Source of the DNA: an uncultured Corynebacterium sp.
GTDB taxonomy: Bacteria > Actinomycetota > Actinomycetes > Mycobacteriales > Mycobacteriaceae
NCBI RefSeq assembly: GCF_902489365.1
Contig: NZ_CABTZR010000068.1
Location: forward strand, 1 to 11,791
Direction: 5' to 3'
DNA length: 11,791 nucleotides
Shown here piece after piece: positions 6,754 through 11,791 of the stretch (positions within the stretch are counted from its first letter, which is position 1; each line of letters begins with the position of its first letter). The position numbers and the translations under genes are program-made. A model generated the notes under the pieces. It did not search any database. It was not told the DNA's origin and saw only the letters and a program-made list of their open reading frames with translations.

Positions 6754-7853
6754 TGACTGTTAAGCCTGAAGGACGCAAGATGCTCCGCATTGAAAAGAAG
6801 AATGCGGAGTCGCCCATCGAACAGAAGCCACGTTGGATCCGCAACCAGGTTCGCACCGGCCCTGGTTATGAGGACATGAAATCTCGCGTGTCTGGCGCTT
6901 CCCTGCACACCGTGTGCCAGGAGGCCGGCTGCCCCAATATTCATGAGTGCTGGGAATCGCGCGAGGCCACCTTCCTCATCGGCGGTGACAAATGCACTCG
7001 CCGCTGTGATTTCTGCGATATCGCTACCGGCAAGCCGGAAGAGCTGGACCGCGACGAGCCGCGCCGCGTGGCCGAGAGCATCCAGGAAATGGATCTCAAC
7101 TACACCACCATCACGGGCGTTACCCGCGATGATCTGCCTGACGAAGGCGCCTGGCTCTACGCCGAGGTGGTGCGCAAGATTCATGAGCTTAACCCGCACA
7201 CGGGCGTGGAGAACCTCACCCCGGATTTCTCAGGTAAGCCGGACCTGCTCCAGGAGGTCTTTGAGGCCCGCCCCGAGGTCTTCGCCCACAACCTGGAGAC
7301 GGTGCCGCGCATCTTCAAGCGCATCCGCCCGGCTTTCCGCTACGAGCGTTCCCTGGACGTCATCCGCCAGGCCCACGACTTTGGCCTGATCACCAAGTCC
7401 AACCTCATCCTGGGTATGGGCGAAACCGCAGAAGAGATCGAGGAAGCACTACGCGACCTGCGTGAGGTGGGCTGCGACATCATCACCATTACCCAGTACC
7501 TACGCCCTGGCCCGCGCTTCCACCCGATCGAGCGCTGGGTGCGCCCAGAGGAGTTCGTGGAGCACTCCAAGCTGGCCAAGGAGTTGGGCTTCGGTGGCGT
7601 CATGTCTGGCCCGCTGGTGCGCTCCTCCTACCGCGCTGGCCGCCTCTACGTGCAGGCCATGGAGGCCCGCGGCCTCGAGCTGCCGGAAAACCTCAAGCAC
7701 TTGGCTGAGACCTCTCAAGGCGCTACCGCCCAGGAGGCTTCCACCCTTCTGGAGAAGTACGGCCCCTCCAAGGAGACTCCAGTAACCACGCGCATGGTCA
7801 AGACCCCGGCCGGTGCAGCGAACCGGAACTCGGCGGCGTCCACCATTCGCTAG
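6753..7853 (+). CDS. lipA: Lipoyl synthase (radical SAM)
   Basis: LipA inserts two sulfur atoms into protein-bound octanoyl groups to make lipoate. It carries two 4Fe-4S clusters. The auxiliary cluster motif CX4CX5C is C55, C60, C66 (CQEAGCPNIHEC) and the radical SAM motif CX3CX2C is C81, C85, C88 (CTRRCDFC). The conserved C-terminal RSSYRAG (290-296) supplies the serine that binds the auxiliary cluster in studied homologues. The GTG at 6753 gives MTVKPEGRKMLRIE, which lines up with mycobacterial LipA; the ATG at 6780 would cut conserved residues. At 366 residues it is longer than mycobacterial LipA (about 311), the excess being a low-complexity C-terminal tail after about residue 320 rich in A, T, S and K. 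It follows lipB after 82 bp and acts on the same clients. Confidence 0.96.
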   Translation: MTVKPEGRKMLRIEKKNAESPIEQKPRWIRNQVRTGPGYEDMKSRVSGASLHTVCQEAGCPNIHECWESREATFLIGGDKCTRRCDFCDIATGKPEELDRDEPRRVAESIQEMDLNYTTITGVTRDDLPDEGAWLYAEVVRKIHELNPHTGVENLTPDFSGKPDLLQEVFEARPEVFAHNLETVPRIFKRIRPAFRYERSLDVIRQAHDFGLITKSNLILGMGETAEEIEEALRDLREVGCDIITITQYLRPGPRFHPIERWVRPEEFVEHSKLAKELGFGGVMSGPLVRSSYRAGRLYVQAMEARGLELPENLKHLAETSQGATAQEASTLLEKYGPSKETPVTTRMVKTPAGAANRNSAASTIR

Positions 7854-7882
7854 TTCGATTCTCTTTTTCACCCTCTGACCTC

Positions 7883-7896
7883 TAAAGTAGGAGCCA
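7883..7896 (+). promoter_or_regulatory. Promoter of the DUF4191 gene, predicted leaderless
   Basis: TAAAGT (7883-7888), identical to the lipA candidate, ends seven bases before the ATG at 7896. AGGAG at 7889-7893 sits only two bases from the ATG, too close to work as a Shine-Dalgarno sequence, which favours a leaderless reading. Confidence 0.5.
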
Positions 7897-8681
7897 TGGC
7901 TAACGACGACAAGGCATCGCTCAAGGAAGCGAAGAAGCAGGAGCGCGCGGCAAAGCGCGCTCGGCGCAAGCAGAACTGGTCACAGATGTGGCAAGCGTTC
8001 AACATGCAGCGCAAGCAGGACAAGGCGCTCATCCCCATCATGCTGGCTGCTTTCTTGGGCATGGGCTTGCTCTTCTTCCTTATTGGCATGCTCTTCAACG
8101 GCCAGTGGTTCATGCTCATCCTGGGCTTGGGCATCGGTGCCATCCTGGCCATGTTCCTGTTTACCCGCCGCCTTGAGCGCGATATGTACAAGAAGGTGGA
8201 AGACCAGCCCGGTGTCGCCGGCTGGGCTTTGGAGCAGCAGCTGCGCAACACCGTTGGTGTGGTGTGGAAGGTCAAGCCGGGCGTGGCGGCGACCCGCCAG
8301 CAGGATCTGGTCCACCGCGTCATCGGTAACTCCGGTGTCATCTTCGTCGTCGAGGGTGACCGCAAGCGCGTCGCCCCTACTCTCAACCGCTTGAAGAAGC
8401 GCGTCGACCGCCTAGCTGGCGGCGTACCGGTGTACGAGGTCTTCGTGGGCAACGGTGAGGATGAGGTACCGGTGTCCAAGCTGCGCACGCACATCATGAA
8501 GCTGCCGCGCAACTACAATAAAAACGAGACCTACGAGAACATTCGCCGCATCGAGGCCATGGATGATCTTCCGGGCACCACCCCGGGCCTGCCAAAGGGC
8601 CCAATGCCCCGCCAGGCTCAGAACATGGCGGGCATGAACCGCCGCATGCGCCGTATGCAGGAGCGCAAGGGCGGCAAGTAA
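7896..8681 (+). CDS. DUF4191 family two-pass membrane protein
   Basis: This 261-residue protein is recognised as the DUF4191 family (the Rv2219 position in mycobacteria), whose function is not established. It starts with a very basic segment (about 6-43, rich in K, R, Q and A). Two hydrophobic helices follow, at about 44-66 (LIPIMLAAFLGMGLLFFLIG) and 71-90, then FTRRLERDMYKK. By the positive-inside rule both ends should lie in the cytoplasm. The long C-terminal part contains GVVWKVKPGVAATRQQDLVHR and VIFVVEGD, and it ends in a basic, Met/Arg-rich tail. No catalytic motif is evident. It comes 42 bp after lipA with its own leaderless promoter and is closed by a strong terminator. Its conserved place next to lipA suggests, but does not show, a role in lipoate or membrane metabolism. 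Confidence 0.85.
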   Translation: MANDDKASLKEAKKQERAAKRARRKQNWSQMWQAFNMQRKQDKALIPIMLAAFLGMGLLFFLIGMLFNGQWFMLILGLGIGAILAMFLFTRRLERDMYKKVEDQPGVAGWALEQQLRNTVGVVWKVKPGVAATRQQDLVHRVIGNSGVIFVVEGDRKRVAPTLNRLKKRVDRLAGGVPVYEVFVGNGEDEVPVSKLRTHIMKLPRNYNKNETYENIRRIEAMDDLPGTTPGLPKGPMPRQAQNMAGMNRRMRRMQERKGGK

Positions 8682-8699
8682 GCCACCTCGTTCCATACC

Positions 8700-8738
8700 A
8701 AAGGGGTCCCTTCCGAGAATTTCGGAAGGGACCCCTTT
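8700..8738. terminator. Strong intrinsic terminator after the DUF4191 gene, probably bidirectional
   Basis: Arms 8700-8716 and 8722-8738 are perfect 17-base complements (AAAGGGGTCCCTTCCGA) around a five-base loop. The stem has A residues on its left side and T residues on its right, so it can act on either strand. It lies 18 bases after the DUF4191 stop and would also block transcripts coming leftward from the RDD gene. Confidence 0.85.
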
Positions 8739-8798
8739 AGGTTGCGGCATCTTCTTCGCGAGAGGACCGTCCTTAGCTTGAGCAAACGGTTCTACTCA

Positions 8799-8828
8799 GA
8801 TGGTTTGCTTGAGGCCAAGTAAACCATC
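8799..8828. repeat. Second hairpin in the convergent region
   Basis: GATGGTTTGCTTG (8799-8811) pairs with CAAGTAAACCATC (8816-8828) around AGGC. All 13 positions pair, with one G-U wobble when read as plus-strand RNA; the minus strand would have an A-C mismatch there. No T tract follows. A role in ending read-through past the first terminator is possible, as is protein binding. Confidence 0.55.
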
Positions 8829-8836
8829 TAGCGATA

Positions 8837-8867
8837 TAAAGACGGTTCGTTTGCCCCCAAACAAACC
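8837..8867 (-). terminator. Terminator of the RDD gene
   Basis: Read on the minus strand, GGTTTGTTTG (8867-8858) pairs with CAAACGAACC (8853-8844) around GGGG, with one G-U wobble. The stem is preceded by CAAAA and followed by the T-rich GTCTTTAT. On the plus strand the same stem contains a C-A mismatch, so it fits the leftward RDD transcript better. Confidence 0.55.
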
Positions 8868-8917
8868 TTTTGAGGGGAACCATGTGGGGGTGTCTGTGGT
8901 GAGCACGACCGGCTGGC

Positions 8918-8980
8918 GCAGAGCAAGCCTTTAGCCATGCAGAACAAGCCGGAAGACGTGCAGAACCAGCCTCAAGCCAT
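8918..8980. repeat. Three tandem 21-bp imperfect repeats overlapping the RDD gene 3' end
   Basis: Units at 8918-8938, 8939-8959 and 8960-8980 each begin GCAGA-R-C-M-AGCC on the plus strand. Units 1 and 3 agree at 17 of 21 positions and units 2 and 3 at 16 of 21. Unit 3 contains the RDD stop codon. The period equals seven codons and two DNA helical turns. On the minus strand the units would read MA*GWFC, TSSGLFC and MAKGLLC in the RDD frame. Confidence 0.65.
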
Positions 8981-9406
8981 GATGACGGCGGTGCCGGTGG
9001 CACGGTCGTGTAGGCCGCGGCCGTCGGCATCCACCATCGCTGCGGGGAAGAGCACAGCAGTCAGCAGCGTGCGGACCGCGGCCCGCCACAAGCCAACGGA
9101 AGAGCCCGGCACATCAAGACGTGCGACGCCCATCCCCAGCAGCGCCATGCCCGGGGTGCGGGCGAAGAGCCAACCGCACACGATGCCCATGACTACCCAC
9201 ACTGCATAGCCCAAGAATGCCGGGCCACCGAGTGAATTCGTAAAGAGCTCGAGGAGATTGGCTATCAGCATTGCCAAGAGCCAGTCAATGAGAACGCCAA
9301 ACGTGCGCCGCATTACAGAAGCCAGGGAACCTGAGCCCTCCTTGGGCAAGCCCATTGTTTTCCCAGGCCACTGCCCGTGCTCAAAGCCATCGTTGTTATC
9401 AGCCAT
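8972..9406 (-). CDS. Small RDD family membrane protein
   Basis: The predicted 144-residue protein has the RDD layout: a short polar N-terminus, RRTFGVLIDW (33-42) with the conserved Arg and Asp of the first helix, hydrophobic helices at about 36-55, 65-81 and 107-125, RTPGMALLGMGVARLD (83-98), and the closing DGRGLHDRATGT (128-139). RDD proteins are found in many bacteria; some have been linked to ion transport, but no function can be assigned here. The start at 9406 is preferred over an in-frame ATG 25 codons upstream because TAGATT lies seven bases before it and the upstream residues lack family character. It is convergent with the DUF4191 gene and divergent from glnA, matching the mycobacterial Rv2219A position. 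A TGA at 8974-8972 ends it; the same frame then stays open for 47 codons through the 21-bp repeats. Confidence 0.85.
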   Translation of the reverse strand: MADNNDGFEHGQWPGKTMGLPKEGSGSLASVMRRTFGVLIDWLLAMLIANLLELFTNSLGGPAFLGYAVWVVMGIVCGWLFARTPGMALLGMGVARLDVPGSSVGLWRAAVRTLLTAVLFPAAMVDADGRGLHDRATGTAVIMA

Positions 9407-9419
9407 GCCCACCAATCTA
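9406..9419 (-). promoter_or_regulatory. Promoter of the RDD gene, predicted leaderless
   Basis: On the minus strand TAGATT (9419-9414) ends seven bases (GGTGGGC) before the ATG at 9406. No spaced Shine-Dalgarno sequence is present. The hexamer supports this start over the longer in-frame alternative. Confidence 0.5.
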
Positions 9420-9450
9420 GCCGTCGGCTCTGCCAAGCAGAAAATTTGCC

Positions 9451-9493
9451 TACAGGTGCCCCACGCGTCCCAGTGATGCAACCAATACCTGTA
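9451..9493. repeat. Inverted repeat TACAGGT / ACCTGTA in the RDD-glnA divergent region
   Basis: TACAGGT (9451-9457) and ACCTGTA (9487-9493) are perfect complements 29 bases apart. The right arm runs into the glnA -10 hexamer and the left arm lies upstream of the RDD promoter, so a looping regulator could contact both. Seven-base arms can occur by chance. This is an observation, not an identified operator. Confidence 0.3.
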
Positions 9494-9535
9494 AACTAGT
9501 CGGGAGTACTACACGTCAACCAACAGGAGACCACC
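9492..9535 (+). promoter_or_regulatory. glnA promoter and ribosome binding site
   Basis: TAAACT (9492-9497) is a plausible -10 box and would start the RNA near 9504, giving a leader of about 32 nt. AGGAG (9525-9529) lies six bases before the GTG at 9536, so glnA has a normal leader with a ribosome site. No clear -35 box and no clear match to the AmtR nitrogen-control box is seen. Confidence 0.5.
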
Positions 9536-10969
9536 GTGTCCTTTGAGACAATCCAGGACGTCATCACATTCATCAAGGAAGAGGACGTCAAGTTCGTTGA
9601 CATCCGGTTTACGGACGTCCCCGGCACAGAGCACCACTTCTCCATTCCTGCCGAGGAATTTACTGAGGACGCAGCTGCCGAGGGCCTCGCCTTCGACGGC
9701 TCTTCCATCCGCGGATTCACCACCATCGATGAGTCCGATATGACGCTGTTGCCGGATCCGAAGACCGCCTTCGTGGATCCTTTCCGCACCGCGAAGACCC
9801 TGAACATCAAGTTCTTCGTCCACGACCCGTTTACTCTGGAGCCGTTTAGCCGCGACCCACGCAACATCGCCCGCAAGGCTGAGGAGTACCTCTCCTCCAC
9901 CGGCATCGCGGATACCTGTAATTTCGGCGCTGAAGCTGAGTTCTATATCTTCGACTCCGTGCGCTACGGCACCGACGTTAACCACGGTTTCTACGAGGTC
10001 GATACCGATGAAGGCTGGTGGAACCGCGGTTCCGAGACCAACTTCGACGGCACCCCGAACACCGGTTTCAAGACCCGTGTGAAGGGCGGCTACTTCCCGA
10101 CGGCACCCGTCGACAAGCACGGCGAGGTCCGCGATGCCATGGTGGAGCAGCTGCAGAAGGCAGGCTTTGTCATCGAGCGTTTCCACCACGAGGTGGGCAG
10201 CGGCCAGAACGAGATCAACTACCGCTTCAACTCCCTGCTGCACGCAGCTGATGATATTCAGACCTTCAAGTACATCATCAAGAACACTGCAGAGCAGTTC
10301 GGTAAGACCGTAACCTTCATGCCCAAGCCGCTGGCCGGCGATAACGGTTCCGGTATGCACGCCCACATGTCCCTGTGGCAGGATGGCAAGCCGCTCTTCC
10401 ACGATGAGGCCGGATACGCCGGTCTGTCTGACATTGCCCGCTACTACATCGGCGGCATCCTGGCCCACGCACCGGCGGTTCTGGCGTTCACTAACCCCAC
10501 TCTGAACTCCTACCACCGCCTGGTTCCGGGCTTCGAGGCACCGATTAACCTGGTGTACTCGCAGCGCAACCGCTCGGCCGCCATCCGTATCCCGATTACT
10601 GGTTCCAACCCGAAGGCCAAGCGCATCGAGTTCCGCGCTCCGGACCCGTCCGGCAACCCCTACTTCGGTTTCGCCGCCATGATGATGGCAGGCCTCGACG
10701 GCATCAAGAACCGCATCGAGCCGCACGCCCCGGTGGATAAGGATCTCTACGAGCTGCCGCCGGCAGAGGCTGCGTCCATCCCGCAGGCACCGACCTCCCT
10801 GGAGGCGTCCATCGCGGCACTTGAGGAAGACAACGAGTTCCTCACCGAGGGCGATGTCTTCTCTGAGGATCTCATCGAGACCTACATCAATTACAAGCGC
10901 GAGAACGAGATCACTCCCGTGCGCCTGCGTCCGACGCCGCAGGAATTTGAGATGTATTACGACTGCTAG
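9536..10969 (+). CDS. glnA: Glutamine synthetase type I
   Basis: GlnA makes glutamine from glutamate, ammonia and ATP in the cytoplasm and forms dodecamers. The 477 residues match actinobacterial GlnA1 (478 in M. tuberculosis). Motifs in order are FDGSSIRGF (53-61), the metal-ligand region GAEAEFYIFDS, GSGQNEINYRF, the ATP-binding KPLAGDNGSGMHAHMS (K264-S279) and NRSAAIRIP. KDLYELPP places the adenylylation tyrosine at Y405, so activity is probably tuned by the GlnE adenylyltransferase, a feature of the GSI-beta class. The start is GTG, set by AGGAG six bases upstream and by the normal MSFETIQDVI opening. It is transcribed alone, divergent from the RDD gene, and ends at an intrinsic terminator. 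Ammonia from glycine cleavage is one of its possible substrates. Confidence 0.97.
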   Translation: MSFETIQDVITFIKEEDVKFVDIRFTDVPGTEHHFSIPAEEFTEDAAAEGLAFDGSSIRGFTTIDESDMTLLPDPKTAFVDPFRTAKTLNIKFFVHDPFTLEPFSRDPRNIARKAEEYLSSTGIADTCNFGAEAEFYIFDSVRYGTDVNHGFYEVDTDEGWWNRGSETNFDGTPNTGFKTRVKGGYFPTAPVDKHGEVRDAMVEQLQKAGFVIERFHHEVGSGQNEINYRFNSLLHAADDIQTFKYIIKNTAEQFGKTVTFMPKPLAGDNGSGMHAHMSLWQDGKPLFHDEAGYAGLSDIARYYIGGILAHAPAVLAFTNPTLNSYHRLVPGFEAPINLVYSQRNRSAAIRIPITGSNPKAKRIEFRAPDPSGNPYFGFAAMMMAGLDGIKNRIEPHAPVDKDLYELPPAEAASIPQAPTSLEASIAALEEDNEFLTEGDVFSEDLIETYINYKRENEITPVRLRPTPQEFEMYYDC

Positions 10970-10983
10970 TTTTTAGGGGTTGT

Positions 10984-11026
10984 CCCTGGCCTGTATGTTT
11001 ACGTTTGTGCAGGTCAGGGGCTTTTT
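10984..11026 (+). terminator. glnA intrinsic terminator
   Basis: CCCTGGCCTG (10984-10993) pairs with CAGGTCAGGG (11010-11019), including one G-U wobble, around a 16-base loop, and is followed by CTTTTT (11021-11026). It begins 15 bases after the glnA stop. Confidence 0.8.
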
Positions 11027-11030
11027 ATGT

Positions 11031-11216
11031 TTTGCATAGTTTGCATGTTTTCGAGGGTTTGCGGGATTTTTGCGGGATTTTGACTTTGAGATAGCCCCTT
11101 AAAACGACGAAAGCACCTCCACCATTTAGGTGGGGGGGCAATCTTCAAAACTCTTCATAAACTTCAAAAGCTAGAGGCGAAGGAATATTTGCACAACTGA
11201 CCTGCGTTTATTTGCA
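11031..11216. repeat. AT-richer intergenic stretch with clustered short direct repeats
   Basis: No gene is visible between the glnA terminator and 11231. The stretch holds TTTGCAT at 11031-11037 and 11040-11046, a perfect 11-bp tandem TTGCGGGATTT at 11059-11069 and 11070-11080, CTTCAAAA at 11143-11150 and 11162-11169, and TATTTGCA at 11186-11193 and 11209-11216. A hairpin CCTCCACC-ATTTA-GGTGGGGG spans 11116-11136. It is visibly more AT-rich than the genes around it, as at the edge of an acquired element. Clustered repeats also resemble integrase arm sites, but no attachment core was identified. Confidence 0.5.
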
Positions 11217-11275
11217 TTACTGCTTGGTAGAAGCGAACCCCTCGACGTTTCGTCAGAATTGTCGAGGGGTTCGCT
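11158..11275 (+). ncRNA. Possible small RNA ending at an orphan terminator
   Basis: TAAACT (11158-11163), identical to the glnA -10 candidate, could start a transcript near 11170 that would end at the perfect hairpin 11232-11275, about 110 nt in all. No open frame of meaningful length with a ribosome site fits within it. This is inferred only from a candidate promoter and a terminator with no gene in front of it. Confidence 0.2.
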
Positions 11276-11281
11276 ATTTTC
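11232..11281 (+). terminator. Perfect orphan intrinsic terminator
   Basis: AGCGAACCCCTCGAC (11232-11246) and its exact 15-base complement (11261-11275) enclose a 14-base loop, followed by ATTTTC. There is no coding gene between it and the separate glnA terminator more than 200 bases upstream. It may be a back-up terminator, the end of a small RNA, or the last piece of a lost gene. Confidence 0.75.
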
Positions 11282-11409
11282 ATATCCTATTTGGGTGGTT
11301 TTCGACTCGATTAGCCCTGTCACTGCCCGCTTCACGGGCTATTTCCGGCACCTGACCACGGGTTTAAGGCCACGGCCTCTTGGAGAGTTCCAGCAAGGCT
11401 CGTGACCTC

Positions 11410-11688
11410 TTATGCGGCTTCTCCAATCTGAGGCGGGGCATTAGCGCCCGCAATGCTCAGCATGTCCTCGCGTGCTCGGCCTTTACGCGGGCGCCCGCCC
11501 CGAGGGGGACGTAGACCAGGGCCCTCGTCAACTTGCCTGCGCAAGTAGTTCATTGCCTGCAAGGCATTGGTTCCAGCGACAGCAAGACCGATAAGGAGCA
11601 TGAATGCGCCCACGCTTCGCGTATAGCGTTTTGTCCGCTCCCCCTTACCAATAGCAACCAGGCTTTTCAGATGTTCAGAAGACTGAAA
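11410..11688 (-). pseudogene. 3' remnant of an unidentified gene, cut by the repeat-rich element at its 5' side
   Basis: A minus-strand frame ending in TAA (11412-11410) encodes 67 residues from a GTG at 11613, but the frame stays open further upstream and reads sensibly to about 11688 (SSEHLKSLVAIGKGERTKRY and on). Beyond that it enters repeated DNA and meets a TGA at 11748-11746. The segment has a hydrophobic helix (GAFMLLIGLAVAGTNALQAM), then YLRRQVDE and a basic GRPRKGRARED tail. Third codon positions are less GC-biased than in the housekeeping genes here, suggesting foreign origin. I do not recognise the family. A C-terminal piece of a transposase or other mobile-element protein is possible because of the context, but it is not shown. 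No promoter or ribosome site supports expression from 11613. Confidence 0.4.
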
Positions 11689-11689
11689 T

Positions 11690-11791
11690 GGTAGCGGTGT
11701 GGTGAGTATCTGGTAGCGCCTGAGTGAGTATCCGGTAGCGGTGTCTCACTCAGGCGTTGTTGGTGGTTATGCGTTGGTGGTGAGGCGCATG
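11690..11791. mobile_element. Probable end of an insertion sequence or similar element, continuing past the window
   Basis: GGTAGCG recurs at 11690, 11712 and 11734 with an exact 22-bp period, and two of the three units also share GTGAGTATCY. A perfect 12-bp inverted repeat, CGCCTGAGTGAG (11717-11728) and CTCACTCAGGCG (11745-11756), surrounds the third unit. On the minus strand a frame entering from the window edge ends ATGCGCCTCACCACCAACGCATAA in triplets, giving the tail MRLTTNA with its stop at 11769-11767, just outside the repeats. A coding tail next to repeats that truncate another gene is the usual look of an insertion-sequence end. The family was not identified and the outer boundary is not visible. 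Confidence 0.4.

Noticed and set aside
6780..7853. lipA start at the inner ATG (6780)
   Set aside because: It would remove residues that align with the N-terminus of mycobacterial LipA, and the GTG at 6753 has better upstream signals.
8844..8867. Actinobacterial 6C RNA
   Set aside because: Only one hairpin has a C-rich loop, it has fewer Cs than expected, and the neighbouring hairpin loop is AGGC.
8918..8980. CRISPR array
   Set aside because: The repeats are contiguous 21-bp imperfect units with no spacers, overlap a coding end, and no cas gene is near. The 22-bp units at 11690 fail for the same reasons.
8937..9476. Plus-strand frames at 8937-9209 and 9258-9476
   Set aside because: They lie opposite the RDD gene, are polar with no recognisable motif, and lack ribosome sites.
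9407..9481. Longer RDD protein beginning 25 codons upstream (ATG at 9481)
   Set aside because: The added residues do not look like the family, they would run across the divergent promoter region, and a -10 hexamer sits seven bases before the inner ATG.
9407..9535. AmtR nitrogen-control box upstream of glnA
   Set aside because: No convincing match to the CTAT-N6-ATAG type pattern was found by eye. A matrix search could change this.
11276..11409. Functional element in the stretch before the gene remnant
   Set aside because: Only small dyads such as GCCCG-CTTCA-CGGGC and GGCC-AC-GGCC are visible, within chance expectation for this composition. No gene, tRNA or promoter was supported.

Overview
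The window looks like a Corynebacterium chromosome, probably of a host-associated, higher-GC species. The support is the gene block lipB - lipA - DUF4191 membrane protein - RDD protein (opposite strand) - glnA, which matches the mycobacterial order Rv2217-Rv2220; actinobacterial type I glutamine synthetase features; high-GC codon use; and several promoters placed so that transcription would begin at or next to the start codon. The genus comes from recognising protein families and gene order, not from a database search, and the species cannot be named.

Layout. 1-134: long inverted repeat and a promoter. 135-1301 (+): major facilitator superfamily exporter. 1375-5793 (+): glycine cleavage operon gcvP-gcvT-gcvH. 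5864-6670 (+) lipB and 6753-7853 (+) lipA: lipoyl assembly. 7896-8681 (+): DUF4191 two-pass membrane protein. 8682-8971: convergent intergenic region with three hairpins and a 21-bp tandem repeat that runs into the 3' end of the next gene. 8972-9406 (-): small RDD membrane protein. 9536-10969 (+): glnA, followed by a terminator. 10970-11791: no confident intact gene; an AT-richer stretch with short repeats and an orphan terminator, a 3' gene remnant on the minus strand, and what looks like the end of an insertion sequence at the window edge.

How the genes work together. GcvP, GcvT and GcvH, with dihydrolipoamide dehydrogenase encoded elsewhere, split glycine into CO2, ammonia and methylene-tetrahydrofolate. 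GcvH works only when a lysine carries lipoate. LipB loads octanoate from acyl carrier protein onto that lysine and LipA inserts the two sulfurs, so a client protein and its modifying enzymes sit side by side. Ammonia released from glycine could be assimilated by GlnA, though the glnA link may simply be old synteny. The DUF4191 and RDD proteins have no established function.

Translation signals split into two classes. gcvP, gcvT, gcvH and glnA have clear Shine-Dalgarno sequences. The MFS gene, lipB, the DUF4191 gene and the RDD gene have none at a usable distance and instead carry a TANNNT -10 hexamer 7-8 nt before the start codon, as expected for leaderless mRNAs; lipA is ambiguous. The most unusual sequence structures are the 21-bp repeat containing the RDD stop codon, the orphan terminator after glnA, and the repeat-rich junction with truncated gene material at the right end.
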